From Bacteroidota bacterium (GTDB taxonomy: Bacteria > Bacteroidota > Bacteroidia > Bacteroidales > Dysgonomonadaceae): a DNA stretch of 64,000 nt. The DNA lies in NCBI GenBank assembly GCA_023424395.1, contig JAFADY010000010.1, forward strand, positions 1 through 64,000, written 5' to 3'. Below, piece after piece: positions 23,901 to 33,104 of this stretch. The notes below the pieces were generated by a model. That model was given only the letters and a program-made list of their open reading frames with translations, had not been told where the DNA came from and searched no databases. Position 1 is the stretch's first letter. Each line of letters opens with the position of its first letter. The position numbers and the translations under genes are program-made.

Positions 23901-24401
23901 TTATCGTTCCGGTTTAATTCCCGGCGGATTAAACAATCCCCAATCGTCCACGATATAATTCCACGGATCGAAACTAACCACCCAATCGATAAAAAGCAAC
24001 CGGAATTCCTCAATTTGCTGACGCACCATTTTGTAATATTCCGCGTGTTCAAAGCCAAAAGCGACCAAACTGTGGTATTGCACCATCAAGTCGCGTGCGC
24101 ATTTGCGGATAATGGCGGCGTTTTCCATCCGTAAGTCGTATATATCGCCCGCTTCGGCTCCCGCAATTTTAGCGGGTATCATCATCGAATCTTTCAACAG
24201 AAAGCCTTTTATGGTACCGAGCATTTGGGCATCGTCCGGAATGAGGTCGCAAATATCGCTTACCGTGTGCGAAATTTCCATCGCTTTTTGGTAGATGGGC
24301 ATTTGCTCAAGTTTTTTAAAGGAACCGGGAAGGTCGTCTTCGTTGAAATCGTCCAAATCGCCGAAATCAAAATCATCATCATCGTCAAAATCGTCAAACA
24401 T
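23901..24401 (-). CDS. Conserved hypothetical protein with an acidic N-terminus
   Basis: This 166-residue protein begins with a run of about 25 residues that is nearly half Asp (MFDDFDDDDDFDFGDLDDF), followed by a mainly helical domain (KKLEQMPIYQKAMEISHTV, ICDLIPDDAQMLGTIKGFLL) and a Trp-rich end (WVVSFDPWNYIVDDWGLFNPP). No enzyme motif or membrane segment is visible. I recognise it as a Bacteroidetes conserved protein of unknown function. It converges on the helix-hairpin-helix gene and follows the fructosamine-kinase-like gene by about 20 bp on the same strand. Confidence 0.8.
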   Translation of the reverse strand: MFDDFDDDDDFDFGDLDDFNEDDLPGSFKKLEQMPIYQKAMEISHTVSDICDLIPDDAQMLGTIKGFLLKDSMMIPAKIAGAEAGDIYDLRMENAAIIRKCARDLMVQYHSLVAFGFEHAEYYKMVRQQIEEFRLLFIDWVVSFDPWNYIVDDWGLFNPPGIKPER

Positions 24402-24422
24402 AGCAATAAGATTTTCACAAAG

Positions 24423-25280
24423 TTAAAAATATCTTCGTAAAATAGATGCCACGCCGGGGTAATATCCGTTCCCAAATAGGTTAAGATGGACTAAAAGGTA
24501 ATAGAGCTGATAAAGTTCGATTTGCGCGTCGTGGTTTTCGGTTTTTGGAAGGATGGAGTGATACGCGTCGTAAAATGATTGACCAAAACCACCGAAAAGC
24601 TTGCTCATCGCAATATCCACCATCGAATGGCCGTAATATGTGGCAGGATCGATAAGATAAGGCGTTCCATTTGCAGCGATTAGATAGTTTCCGCCCCAAA
24701 GGTCGCCGTGCAAAAGCGACGGCTTCACGTTGCCAAAAATTTGGTTAAATGTTTCAATAGCTTTGGTTTCAGATGGAATATCGTTTTTGGTAATTAGCCG
24801 ATTATCTAACGCCATTTTTAGTTGAGGAAAAACGCGTTCCGTCCAATAAAATTCGCTCCAATTTTTATGCGGAGTGTTACTTTGCGGCAAGCTGCCGATA
24901 AAATTATTTGACAGAAAACCGAAATCGGAGTTTGTGCATTGATGCAGCCGGGCGACTTGCGTTCCAAGCCGCTGATAATCGGACGAATCGGGACGTTTAT
25001 TTTCCACAAAATCCATCATCAGGAACGATTTTTCTCCCGCCGAATCCACGAAATGCACGTGCGGAACAGCAATTGTTTTTGTTTCTTCAATGGCTTGCAA
25101 ACCTTTTTGCTCCGCTTGGAACATTTGCAAAGCAAAAGGTTTTGAGTTTACTTTCAGGAAAAACTTTCGCGTTTCGGTTTGCAGTAAATAGGCAGAAGAA
25201 ATATCGCCGCCAGAAACGGAATGATAAGAACTGATGGATAAACCGATTTTCTCCGAAATATGGTTGATGAGTTCTTTCAA
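24423..25280 (-). CDS. Fructosamine kinase-family protein
   Basis: The protein has the aminoglycoside-phosphotransferase-like kinase fold with the fructosamine-kinase motifs: SVSGGDISSAYLL near the N-terminus, the catalytic HGDLWGGNY, and DPATYYGHSMVDIAMSKLFGGF as the DFG-like segment. It phosphorylates fructosamines or ribulosamines on glycated proteins, which then fall apart, or small-molecule analogues. I chose the TTG at 25280 (285 aa), 7 bp after the nitroreductase stop, because it gives the usual N-terminus (LKELINHISEKIGLSIS). An ATG at 25334 would add 18 residues and overlap the upstream gene by 47 bp. Confidence 0.86.
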   Translation of the reverse strand: MKELINHISEKIGLSISSYHSVSGGDISSAYLLQTETRKFFLKVNSKPFALQMFQAEQKGLQAIEETKTIAVPHVHFVDSAGEKSFLMMDFVENKRPDSSDYQRLGTQVARLHQCTNSDFGFLSNNFIGSLPQSNTPHKNWSEFYWTERVFPQLKMALDNRLITKNDIPSETKAIETFNQIFGNVKPSLLHGDLWGGNYLIAANGTPYLIDPATYYGHSMVDIAMSKLFGGFGQSFYDAYHSILPKTENHDAQIELYQLYYLLVHLNLFGNGYYPGVASILRRYF

Positions 25281-25287
25281 AATTGGT

Positions 25288-26016
25288 TTAAATGTGCTTA
25301 TAAACTTCTTCAAACGGCACTCTGAACCGTTCACCCCAAATGCCTCGTGTTCCTTTACGTATGCCGCAGGGAATAATCATATTTATTTCGGCAGAACAAG
25401 GCAAGTTAAGAATGTTTTTTACGCGACGGCTGTCGAATCCTTCAAGCGGACAGGTGTCGTAACCTTCGTTTGCCATTGCAATCATAAAAGTTTGTGCCGC
25501 CAATCCGCAGGTTTTATGAACCACCACGCGCATATCGCTTTCCGAAACATTGGTAACCATTGGCCTAAAAAGGCTGATGGCTGTTGCCAACGCTTTTCTG
25601 AACCATCCGAGCAAAAAGAAGAATCGGCTGTAAATAAACGGCATAACACCATTGTAATATTTGAGACGGTCTTTCCATCGGGCTTCCTGCCTTTCTTTAG
25701 GACTGTAGCGGGCAATATTTCCTTTTTCGAATGCCAAAACTGCTTTCGCGCGTTTACGATGCAAATCCCTGCGCGTAACGAATACAACCATTTGCTTTGC
25801 CGTTTCGGTGGCACGTTGATCAAGACAAGCGTGCGACAGCTTTTTCATTGTTTCAGCATCGGTGATGTGGTAAAATTCCCACAATTGCATATTGGAGCTT
25901 GTTGGAGCAAGTGTTGCGAGCTCAATGCAATGCTTTACTTTTTCGGTATCCAATTCTTTGTCCGCGTCGAAATAGCGAACCGAACGACGAAAACGTAGCA
26001 CATTTTCTAAATCCAT
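25288..26016 (-). CDS. Nitroreductase-family flavoprotein
   Basis: The 242-residue protein begins with a segment typical of the nitroreductase fold (VLRFRRSVRYFDADKELDTE, split at the RRSVR core) that binds FMN, and has a further FMN-site segment GLAAQTFMIAMANEGYDTCPLEGFD, interrupted by the Cys. Such enzymes use NAD(P)H to reduce nitro groups, quinones or similar substrates. A central basic insert (RKRAKAVLAFEKGNIARYSPKERQEAR, split) is unusual for the smallest family members. It lies 18 bp downstream of valS on the same strand, suggesting co-transcription, although no common function is evident. Confidence 0.88.
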   Translation of the reverse strand: MDLENVLRFRRSVRYFDADKELDTEKVKHCIELATLAPTSSNMQLWEFYHITDAETMKKLSHACLDQRATETAKQMVVFVTRRDLHRKRAKAVLAFEKGNIARYSPKERQEARWKDRLKYYNGVMPFIYSRFFFLLGWFRKALATAISLFRPMVTNVSESDMRVVVHKTCGLAAQTFMIAMANEGYDTCPLEGFDSRRVKNILNLPCSAEINMIIPCGIRKGTRGIWGERFRVPFEEVYKHI

Positions 26017-26034
26017 AGTTCAGTAGTTGAAAAA

Positions 26035-28659
26035 TTAACGATGCAACGCGGCAATGTTCTCTTTTAGAACCGCGATTTTACTTTCCGCATCGGCTTGTTT
26101 TTTGCGTTCGTTTTCTACAATTTCGGGTTTTGCGTTTTGCACGAAGCGCTCGTTGCTCAATTTTTTAATTACCGACTGCAAGAAACCTTCGGTATATTTT
26201 AGCTCGGTTTCCAGTTTTCTCAATTCCTCTTCAACATCAATCTTATCGCTCATTGGAATGGCAAATTCGGTAGTTCCAACAAGGAAACCCAATGCACCGG
26301 CTTGTTTTTCCGCAGCCGAAGAAATGGATGAGAGATTACACATTTTGGAAATAACGCTGTTAAATCGATCGGTATAGTTTCCGATAACTTGCAACTCCAG
26401 CGCTTCTTTTTGCGGAATATTTTTCTCCAGCCGAATGGTGCGCACGCCGGAAATAATATGTTTTACTTCATCAAATTGTTTAATGAGTTCACCCGACACC
26501 TCGTCATTTTGAGGGGCGGGCTGCTGAGCCACCATAATGCTGTCGCCCGGTTTTCGCTCGTAAAGCGCTTGCCAAAGTTCTTCGGTAATAAATGGCATAA
26601 ACGGATGCAGCAAACGGAGTAGCGAATCGAAAAAGAAAAGCGTCGCATCGTATGTTTTTTGGTCTATTGGCTGTTGATATGCCGGTTTTATGATTTCGAG
26701 ATACCACGATGAAAATTCGTCCCAAAATAGTTTGTATAGCAACATCAGGGCTTCAGACAAGCGGTATTTCGAGAACAAATCATCTAATTCGGCAATGGTC
26801 TCGGATAGTTTTCCCCGAAACCAATCGATGGCAATTTTGGAAGATGCGGGTTGCTGTACACTTTCAAGTGTTTCCCAACCTTTTATCAACCGGAAAGCAT
26901 TCCAAATCTTGTTGTTAAAGTTGCGACCCTGTTCACAGAGCGTTTCATCGAAAAGCAAATCGTTTCCTGCTGCCGATGACAGCAGCATTCCCATACGAAC
27001 GCCATCGGCACCGTATTTTTTCATTAATTCGATAGGATCGGGCGAGTTGCCAAGTTGTTTAGACATTTTCCGTCCCATATTGTCGCGTACAATGCCCGTG
27101 AAATACACATTGCGGAAACACGGTTCGGCGCGGTATTCGTACCCCGACATAATCATACGCGCCACCCAAAAGAAAATAATATCGGGTCCGGTTACCAAAT
27201 CATTGGTTGGGTAGTAATAGTTAATGTCTTGATTATCGGGATTCTTTATGCCGTCGAATACGGAAATAGGCCACAACCACGATGAAAACCACGTATCCAA
27301 CACGTCTTCGTCTTGTTTTAAATCGTCAATGGTGAGCGGATAATCTACTGTTTCTTGCGCTTTTTTGAAAGCTTCTTCCTTGGTCATAGCAACCACGAAA
27401 CCGCCTTTTGGTAGAAAATACGCCGGAATTTGATGTCCCCACCACAGTTGACGCGAAATGTTCCAATCGCGGATGTTTTCCATCCAGTGACGATAAGTGC
27501 TTTTATATTTTTCGGGAAAAAATTTAATCGTATCGTTCTCAACCGCATCCAAAGCGGGTTTTGCCAAGTCTTCCATTTTCAGGAACCACTGCATCGAAAG
27601 TTTTGGCTCAATTACTTCATCGGTTCGTTCCGAAAAGCCCACTTTATTGGTGTAGGGTTCTATTTTTTCGAGCAACCCGGCTTCCTGTAAGTCTTTTTCT
27701 ATTTGTTTGCGCACATCAAACCGATCCATCCCGGCATACATTTTTCCGTTTTCGTTCAGTGTGCCGTTATCGTTGAAAATATCAATGGAGGGCAGGTTGT
27801 ATTTTTCGCCCAGCATATAGTCGTTTACGTCGTGCGCGGGCGTAACTTTCAGACAACCCGTACCAAACTCCATATCCACATAATCATCTTCAATTACCGG
27901 AATAACTCTGTTGATGAGCGGAACTATTACTTTTTTGCCTTTTAGGTGAGCGGTTTTCGGATTGTTGGGATTGATGCATATTGCCGTGTCGCCCATAATG
28001 GTTTCGGGGCGGGTGGTGGCGATAACGGCAGAACTCTCCTCTCCTTCTATGCGATAGCGCAGATAATAAAGTTTTCCATTCACTTCTTTGTGAATTACCT
28101 CTTCGTCGGAAAGAGCCGTCAGTGCTTTCGGATCCCAATTTACCATACGAACACCGCGATAAATAAGTCCTTTATCGAATAAATCGCAAAAAACGCGCAG
28201 TACGCTTTCAGAGCGAACGTCGTCCATTGTGAATGCCGTTCTGTCCCAATCGCACGACGCGCCCAGTTTTTTCAATTGTTCCAGAATTATACCGCCGTGT
28301 TGGTGTGTCCAGTCCCAGGCGTGTTTAAGGAATTCGTCTCGTGAAAGATCGTTTTTTTGTATGCCTTGTTCTGCTAACCTATTAACCACTTTGGCTTCGG
28401 TGGCAATGGATGCGTGGTCGGTTCCGGGAACCCAGCAAGCATTTTTTCCCTGCATACGCGCGCGACGCACAAGCACATCCTGAATGGTGTTGTTGAGCAT
28501 GTGCCCCATGTGCAGCACACCGGTTACGTTTGGCGGCGGAATAACGATGGTAAACGGCTCACGTTCATCGGGTTCTGAATGAAATAACTTATTATCCATC
28601 CAATAGGCATACCATTTGTCTTCTACCTCTGCGGGGTTATATTTACTTGCTATTTCCAT
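26035..28659 (-). CDS. valS: Valyl-tRNA synthetase
   Basis: The 874-residue class I synthetase shows the HIGH motif as HMGHML (in PPNVTGVLHMGHML), the KMSKS motif as KMSKQLG and the valine-specific zinc-free Bacteroidetes layout with the editing domain between (TTRPETIMGDTAI). The C-terminal coiled-coil arm (KLETELKYTEGFLQSVIKK, then ENERKKQADAESKI) typical of ValRS is present. It charges tRNA-Val and edits Thr. It precedes the nitroreductase and fructosamine kinase genes, probably as the first gene of that unit. No T-box or other RNA leader was seen upstream. Confidence 0.98.
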   Translation of the reverse strand: MEIASKYNPAEVEDKWYAYWMDNKLFHSEPDEREPFTIVIPPPNVTGVLHMGHMLNNTIQDVLVRRARMQGKNACWVPGTDHASIATEAKVVNRLAEQGIQKNDLSRDEFLKHAWDWTHQHGGIILEQLKKLGASCDWDRTAFTMDDVRSESVLRVFCDLFDKGLIYRGVRMVNWDPKALTALSDEEVIHKEVNGKLYYLRYRIEGEESSAVIATTRPETIMGDTAICINPNNPKTAHLKGKKVIVPLINRVIPVIEDDYVDMEFGTGCLKVTPAHDVNDYMLGEKYNLPSIDIFNDNGTLNENGKMYAGMDRFDVRKQIEKDLQEAGLLEKIEPYTNKVGFSERTDEVIEPKLSMQWFLKMEDLAKPALDAVENDTIKFFPEKYKSTYRHWMENIRDWNISRQLWWGHQIPAYFLPKGGFVVAMTKEEAFKKAQETVDYPLTIDDLKQDEDVLDTWFSSWLWPISVFDGIKNPDNQDINYYYPTNDLVTGPDIIFFWVARMIMSGYEYRAEPCFRNVYFTGIVRDNMGRKMSKQLGNSPDPIELMKKYGADGVRMGMLLSSAAGNDLLFDETLCEQGRNFNNKIWNAFRLIKGWETLESVQQPASSKIAIDWFRGKLSETIAELDDLFSKYRLSEALMLLYKLFWDEFSSWYLEIIKPAYQQPIDQKTYDATLFFFDSLLRLLHPFMPFITEELWQALYERKPGDSIMVAQQPAPQNDEVSGELIKQFDEVKHIISGVRTIRLEKNIPQKEALELQVIGNYTDRFNSVISKMCNLSSISSAAEKQAGALGFLVGTTEFAIPMSDKIDVEEELRKLETELKYTEGFLQSVIKKLSNERFVQNAKPEIVENERKKQADAESKIAVLKENIAALHR

Positions 28660-28690
28660 AAATCGTTAAAATTGAAGTGCAAAAGTACAA

Positions 28691-28719
28691 AAAAAGGACT
28701 TCTTTTAGAAATCCTTTTT
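28691..28719 (-). terminator. Terminator of tRNA-Lys
   Basis: AAAAAGGA (28691-28698) pairs with TCCTTTTT (28712-28719), extended inside by TTC/GAA. It is 9 bp downstream of the tRNA-Lys 3' end on the minus strand, where the hairpin is followed by a T-run, so it closes the tRNA transcript before valS. Confidence 0.78.
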
Positions 28720-28727
28720 ATATATTG

Positions 28728-28800
28728 TGACCCCGGAGAGGCTCGAACTCTCGACCCAATGATTAAGAGTCATTTGCTCTACCAACTGAGCTACGGAGTC
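28728..28800 (-). tRNA. tRNA-Lys (anticodon CTT)
   Basis: A complete 73-nt cloverleaf: acceptor GACTCCG/CGGGGTC (one T-G wobble), D-arm GCTC..GAGC, anticodon stem AATGA/TCATT with loop CTCTTAA (anticodon CTT), T-arm GAGAG-TTCGAGC-CTCTC. The discriminator is A and CCA is not encoded. It reads codon AAG. Confidence 0.96.
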
Positions 28801-28815
28801 TTTAAAAATGATGTG

Positions 28816-28823
28816 CAAAGTTA
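28816..28823 (-). promoter_or_regulatory. -7 box of the tRNA-Lys promoter
   Basis: On the minus strand TAACTTTG, an exact TAnnTTTG box 16 bp before the tRNA. The same octamer precedes tRNA-Ser. The -33 position (28841-28844) reads TTTC. Confidence 0.6.
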
Positions 28824-28886
28824 CGTATTTTTTATTTTATGAAAATAACGTGTGTACTCTGCGTCTGTTGGTAAAATTAACCGTAA

Positions 28887-29297
28887 TTATCTCTTGCTGA
28901 CCACACGAAAATTAATTTTGTGTGGTAGGGTCGGAGTTTGGGGCTCAAACAACTCCAAATATGCAGTTATTTTATCATTGTCCCACGTACTGACTTCTGA
29001 ATTTCCTACGAAGTTTCCCGACGCGTCACTAACCGGAACTCCTTTTTCTGTTGTGTGAGTCACATTCATTATTTGGTCAATATCACCTAACAATCCTCTG
29101 TAATCATCGAGAAGGTCTTGCATCATCTCCTGATTTGAATATTCAAATTCGTAAAGTGTATTGCCGAATTTAATATCTACCGTATTCGGTTCTTGGCCAA
29201 TGGCTTTTTTGACGTGATTAAGCAGTTGTTCTTCCTTTGATCTTGCACACGAAGCCAAAATAATCATTACAAGCAAAAAATATCCTACTTTTTTCAT
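28887..29297 (-). CDS. Small lipoprotein of unknown function
   Basis: The 136-residue protein has a lipoprotein signal peptide MKKVGYFLLVMIILASC, with the LASC lipobox ending at Cys17, so it is probably anchored in the outer or inner membrane. The rest is charged and shows no known domain; it contains a central region rich in Asp/Glu (LLDDYRGLLGDIDQIMN). It lies between tRNA-Lys and tRNA-Ser on the same strand with no neighbour to suggest a role. I do not recognise a family. Confidence 0.78.
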   Translation of the reverse strand: MKKVGYFLLVMIILASCARSKEEQLLNHVKKAIGQEPNTVDIKFGNTLYEFEYSNQEMMQDLLDDYRGLLGDIDQIMNVTHTTEKGVPVSDASGNFVGNSEVSTWDNDKITAYLELFEPQTPTLPHKINFRVVSKR

Positions 29298-29326
29298 AAA
29301 TTTGGTTTTAAATTAAATTTTACCCG

Positions 29327-29413
29327 CGGAAAGACAGGGATTCGAACCCTGGGTACCCGTGAGAGTACAACGGTTTTCGAGACCGCCCCGATCGACCGCT
29401 CCGGCATCTTTCC
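29327..29413 (-). tRNA. tRNA-Ser (anticodon CGA)
   Basis: An 87-nt type II tRNA: acceptor GGAAAGA/TCTTTCC, G discriminator as expected for Ser, anticodon stem GCGGT/ACCGT with loop CTCGAAA (anticodon CGA), a long variable arm and T-arm CAGGG-TTCGAAT-CCCTG. CCA is not encoded. It reads UCG. Confidence 0.96.
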
Positions 29414-29425
29414 TTGAATTGGCTG

Positions 29426-29454
29426 CAAAGTTACAATATTTTTGAATATGCAAA
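29426..29454 (-). promoter_or_regulatory. tRNA-Ser promoter
   Basis: On the minus strand, TTTG (29451-29454), a short 17-bp spacer, then TAACTTTG (29426-29433), 12 bp before the tRNA 5' end. Confidence 0.6.
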
Positions 29455-29472
29455 GTTTGCAGTCACGATAAT

Positions 29473-31533
29473 TTATTTTAAAGCGCTAAGCGCTTCTTCA
29501 GTGGCTTTTAATAAAGGTTCTATCGAAATTTTGCTGCCTACGGCATTTTGCATCCACAATTGCGGAATAATGCGTCCTTGCGTGTACATCCGGTCCATTT
29601 CATCGGCAAGATTTTTGCTGCGCACTTGCTGTTCTATCTGAAAATTAATTAAATGCCCCATCGGATAATTGGGCAAGTAAAGCGGATAATCGATCATGTG
29701 CGAATAAATGCCGAGCAAGGTTTCGTCTTTGTCGCCCAAAATTCCGGCATAATACGTGTTCCACACATCTTTGGCGGCATTCATTACCGCTTCTTTTAAT
29801 TGCGCGGGCGTGGCATCGGGATTTGCGTAAAGCCACTCCCATACCTTGATATCCACGAGCGAAACTCCCATAATTTCGTACGATGACCAAAAATTGTCCA
29901 ACGCCAAATACAATTCATCTTCAGGATTGGGGTTACTCAAACCAAGCAATTCCATATCGCGTTTTTGGAACAAAAATGCCACCGCTTCGGTGAATGCCGT
30001 ATTGGGAACTCCGGTAAGCGTGTAGTAATCCACATCGTTCATTGTGATGGTTTGCTCTACGTTGTGCCCGAATTCGTGCACGGCTATGTTATATCCTTTA
30101 TAGTCCATTCCGTTTTCACCGATGCGCGTGCGCAAATGTACCTTGTCGTTTCGCATGGCCGAACCCCAAGCGTGCCCCGCGCCGCGCGATGCATCTACGG
30201 TTACAAGAGATGAAATTTCAATTGCCTTATCGGACTTCCAGCCGAGCTTTACGAGAATGTTGGGCAAATCGTTTTCCAGGGCCATGGGGGTTGGATATTT
30301 TTTCGAGGTTATTTCCGTGAGTTGTTCTTCGGGAATTCCGCCGCGCGATTTAAAACCGTTGTACCAAATATCGAATGGCTCCAATTTCCTTCCCAAACGC
30401 GATTCGATAAACGCTGCAACTTCTTTTACCTGCGGAGACGAAAGCAAACCTTTAAAAAGCGTTTCCACGTCTTTTTGCGGAATTTCCATGGTCTCGTCAA
30501 AAGCGCGTACGAGTTGTGTTGGGTAATGCGGCGAATAAGCATCGAGTTGCTTCATTGCTTTAAAATTGCGCAGAAAAACTTCGTAACGCGCATCGGGCTC
30601 AGGAGTAGCGGCGGCTTCCGCAGCATTTTCGTAAATTTTGTTAGTTTCGGGGTTCCATGTGTATTTCCCACTGTTAATTACCTGCTGTGGAATGGTTTGA
30701 TCGATAATACGCTGCATCACTTTGTAGATTATGCGCTGTTTTTCCAATCCGTTTACCGTGTCGGCGTAGTTAGATTTCAACTCGTCGCGCAAACCCCAAT
30801 GCGTGATAAGTTTCATATCTTCGGGGAAAAGTTGTTCTCCGTTATCGTTCACCAATTTTCCCATAAAAATGTTGTAATCCGAAATATACGCATCGGCTTC
30901 GGTTACGGTTTGCGAAATATTTTGCTGAATATCGGCCGGAACGCGCGAAATAAATCGGTCGCCCATGCGTGCGTACGCCCAGTCGCGACGGGTCCATTTT
31001 TCGCCCAACTCGGTTTTCTCGTCCAGCGAATAAAACGGAAAATTCAACGCGGTAAGAAACGCTATTTTTCCGGCATAAAGGTCATCGTTTAAATGTGCCG
31101 CAGCATTGTAGCCGCCAAACATCATATCAACCTGCGTAATTTCAGGGCCTTGCAAATGCAACGGCTCCTTGAGCAACAAATCCATTTTCTGGAAATAGCC
31201 GCCAAAGATTTCAAAATTTCTTTCTAAAGTTGTAAATAATTGATTCAACTTTGTTGTATCTGTAACAAAATTCTCTTTGCAAAATCGCGCAAATTCGTCT
31301 TCCGTTCCATCGGTATCGCGCCAAAGAGAAGCCACTTGCTCTACGCCGCGCTCAATGCGAAAGGCATTATCGGCTCCGAGAGAATCAGTCAGAGCAGAAA
31401 TCACTTTATCGGATTGAGATTCCGAGATAAACATTTCATTTTTCATTTCTTGTGATTTTTTCGATCTATCCGTGTTGCAGGCTAAAAGTGTGGTCAGCAG
31501 CACAAATATAAAAAGCTTAAAAACAGGTCGCAT
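29473..31533 (-). CDS. Lipoprotein zinc metallopeptidase (HEFGH gluzincin)
   Basis: The 686-residue protein has a lipoprotein signal (FVLLTTLLAC, Cys19) and a zinc-peptidase motif HEFGH (residues 486-490), followed 26 residues on by E516 in FTEAVAFLF, which fits the third zinc ligand of gluzincins. It is therefore probably an envelope-bound peptidase. It resembles large M3/M49-like metallopeptidases only in general layout, and I cannot name the family. The substrate is probably a peptide taken up by this peptide-using organism (an M20 dipeptidase is next to it and a POT transporter is at 52.3 kb). The genes diverge at 31533/31678. Confidence 0.85.
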   Translation of the reverse strand: MRPVFKLFIFVLLTTLLACNTDRSKKSQEMKNEMFISESQSDKVISALTDSLGADNAFRIERGVEQVASLWRDTDGTEDEFARFCKENFVTDTTKLNQLFTTLERNFEIFGGYFQKMDLLLKEPLHLQGPEITQVDMMFGGYNAAAHLNDDLYAGKIAFLTALNFPFYSLDEKTELGEKWTRRDWAYARMGDRFISRVPADIQQNISQTVTEADAYISDYNIFMGKLVNDNGEQLFPEDMKLITHWGLRDELKSNYADTVNGLEKQRIIYKVMQRIIDQTIPQQVINSGKYTWNPETNKIYENAAEAAATPEPDARYEVFLRNFKAMKQLDAYSPHYPTQLVRAFDETMEIPQKDVETLFKGLLSSPQVKEVAAFIESRLGRKLEPFDIWYNGFKSRGGIPEEQLTEITSKKYPTPMALENDLPNILVKLGWKSDKAIEISSLVTVDASRGAGHAWGSAMRNDKVHLRTRIGENGMDYKGYNIAVHEFGHNVEQTITMNDVDYYTLTGVPNTAFTEAVAFLFQKRDMELLGLSNPNPEDELYLALDNFWSSYEIMGVSLVDIKVWEWLYANPDATPAQLKEAVMNAAKDVWNTYYAGILGDKDETLLGIYSHMIDYPLYLPNYPMGHLINFQIEQQVRSKNLADEMDRMYTQGRIIPQLWMQNAVGSKISIEPLLKATEEALSALK

Positions 31534-31677
31534 ACTTAATTTTTTATATGAGTTTTATTGCAAAAGTAATGGAAAATTAAGAAATTACCTTTTCTCTTCA
31601 TAAAAAAATACGGTGAATTTTCCTGAATGCCATTATTTTTTGTAGTTTTACATCCAAACTCTTTAAATCAAATAAAT

Positions 31678-33054
31678 ATGAATAAAATCAACGAGTATGT
31701 AGAGACTCACAAACAGCGTTTTTTGGATGAACTTTTCGAACTCATCCGCATTCCATCCATTTCGTCATTGCCTGAGCACAAGCCCGATATGTATCGTGCC
31801 GCCGAAAAATGGAAAGAGTTTCTGCTGGCTGCCGGAGCCGATAAAGCCGAAGTTTTTGAAACGGAAGGAAATCCGGTAACGTACGGCGAAAAAATTATCG
31901 ACCCAGAAGCGCCCACCGTAATGGTTTACGCGCACATGGACGTGATGCCGGTTGATCCCATCGACCTGTGGAACACCAATCCGTTTGAACCTGTAGTAAA
32001 AGACGGAAAAATTTGGGCGCGTGGCGCCGATGACGATAAGGGACAAGGATTTATGCACGCCAAAGCGTTTGAGTATTTGGTGCAATCGGGCGAATTGAAG
32101 TGCAACGTAAAGTTTCTTATTGAAGGCGAAGAGGAAGTTGGTTCGCCAAGTTTGCCGAAATTCTGTCGCGAACACAAAAAAATGTTGAAATCGGATGTAA
32201 TTCTTGTTTCCGATACATCCATGATTGCTCCCGATGTGCCTTCCATTACCACCGGATTGCGCGGCTTGGCGTATTGGCAGGTGGAAGTTACGGGCCCGAA
32301 CGTGGATTTGCACTCCGGGTTATTCGGCGGAGCCGTGGCGAATCCCATTAATGTGCTATCGAAAATGATCGCACAAACGATGGACGAGAACGGCAAAATC
32401 TTAATTCCCGGATTTTATGACGATGTAGTGGTAGTTTCGCGCAAAGAGCGCAATATGATGGCCAAAGCGCCGTTCTCGCTCGAAGCGTATAAAAAATCGC
32501 TCGATGTGAAAGAAGTTTTCGGCGAAAAAGGATACTCAACCAACGAGCGCACCGGTATTAGGCCAACGTTTGACGTGTGCGGCATTTGGGGCGGCTACAC
32601 GGGCGAAGGCGCAAAAACCGTACTCCCATCCAAAGCGTACGCTAAAATCAGTACGCGCTTGGTGCCTAACCAAACCCATAAAAAAATCGCGAAGTTGTTT
32701 GTGAAATATTTCGAAAGCATCGCGCCGAAATCGGTGAAGGTCAAAGTGGAATACCTGCACGGCGGGCCGTCGTACGTGTGTCCGATTGATTTTGCGGGTT
32801 ACAAAGCTGCCGAAAAAGCCTACACCGATGTGTACGGACAAACTCCCATTCCCGTTCGTTCCGGCGGAAGCATTCCGATTATTGCCACTTTCGAAGAAAT
32901 TCTCGGCGTGAAATCGGTGTTGATGGGCTTTGGATTGGGTTCGGATGCTATACACTCGCCAAACGAAAATTATCCGCTGGAGCAATTTTATAACGGTATT
33001 CGTACTATTCCGCTGTTTTATAAGTATTTTTCGGAAGAAATGAAGAAGAAATAA
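31678..33054 (+). CDS. M20-family dipeptidase
   Basis: The 458-residue protein (from ATG 31678) carries the M20 dinuclear zinc ligands: YAHMDVMPVD, the catalytic-Asp region GADDDKGQG, and EGEEEVGSPSL, followed by a dimerisation (lid) domain and HSPNENYPLEQF at the C-terminus. Such enzymes hydrolyse dipeptides or acylated amino acids in the cytoplasm. The in-frame ATG at 31627 would add a tail (MPLFFVVLHPNSLNQIN) with no counterpart in the family. It has its own terminator (33072-33104) and is transcribed away from the envelope peptidase gene. Confidence 0.94.
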   Translation: MNKINEYVETHKQRFLDELFELIRIPSISSLPEHKPDMYRAAEKWKEFLLAAGADKAEVFETEGNPVTYGEKIIDPEAPTVMVYAHMDVMPVDPIDLWNTNPFEPVVKDGKIWARGADDDKGQGFMHAKAFEYLVQSGELKCNVKFLIEGEEEVGSPSLPKFCREHKKMLKSDVILVSDTSMIAPDVPSITTGLRGLAYWQVEVTGPNVDLHSGLFGGAVANPINVLSKMIAQTMDENGKILIPGFYDDVVVVSRKERNMMAKAPFSLEAYKKSLDVKEVFGEKGYSTNERTGIRPTFDVCGIWGGYTGEGAKTVLPSKAYAKISTRLVPNQTHKKIAKLFVKYFESIAPKSVKVKVEYLHGGPSYVCPIDFAGYKAAEKAYTDVYGQTPIPVRSGGSIPIIATFEEILGVKSVLMGFGLGSDAIHSPNENYPLEQFYNGIRTIPLFYKYFSEEMKKK

Positions 33055-33071
33055 ACTGGCCGTAAATTTAG

Positions 33072-33104
33072 AAAACCTGCCATTGAATAGTTGCAGGTTT
33101 TTTT
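33072..33104 (+). terminator. Intrinsic terminator of the M20 dipeptidase
   Basis: AAAACCTGC (33072-33080) pairs with GCAGGTTTT (33093-33101) and is followed by more Ts, about 18 bp after the stop at 33054. The converging gene ends at 33103. Confidence 0.85.
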
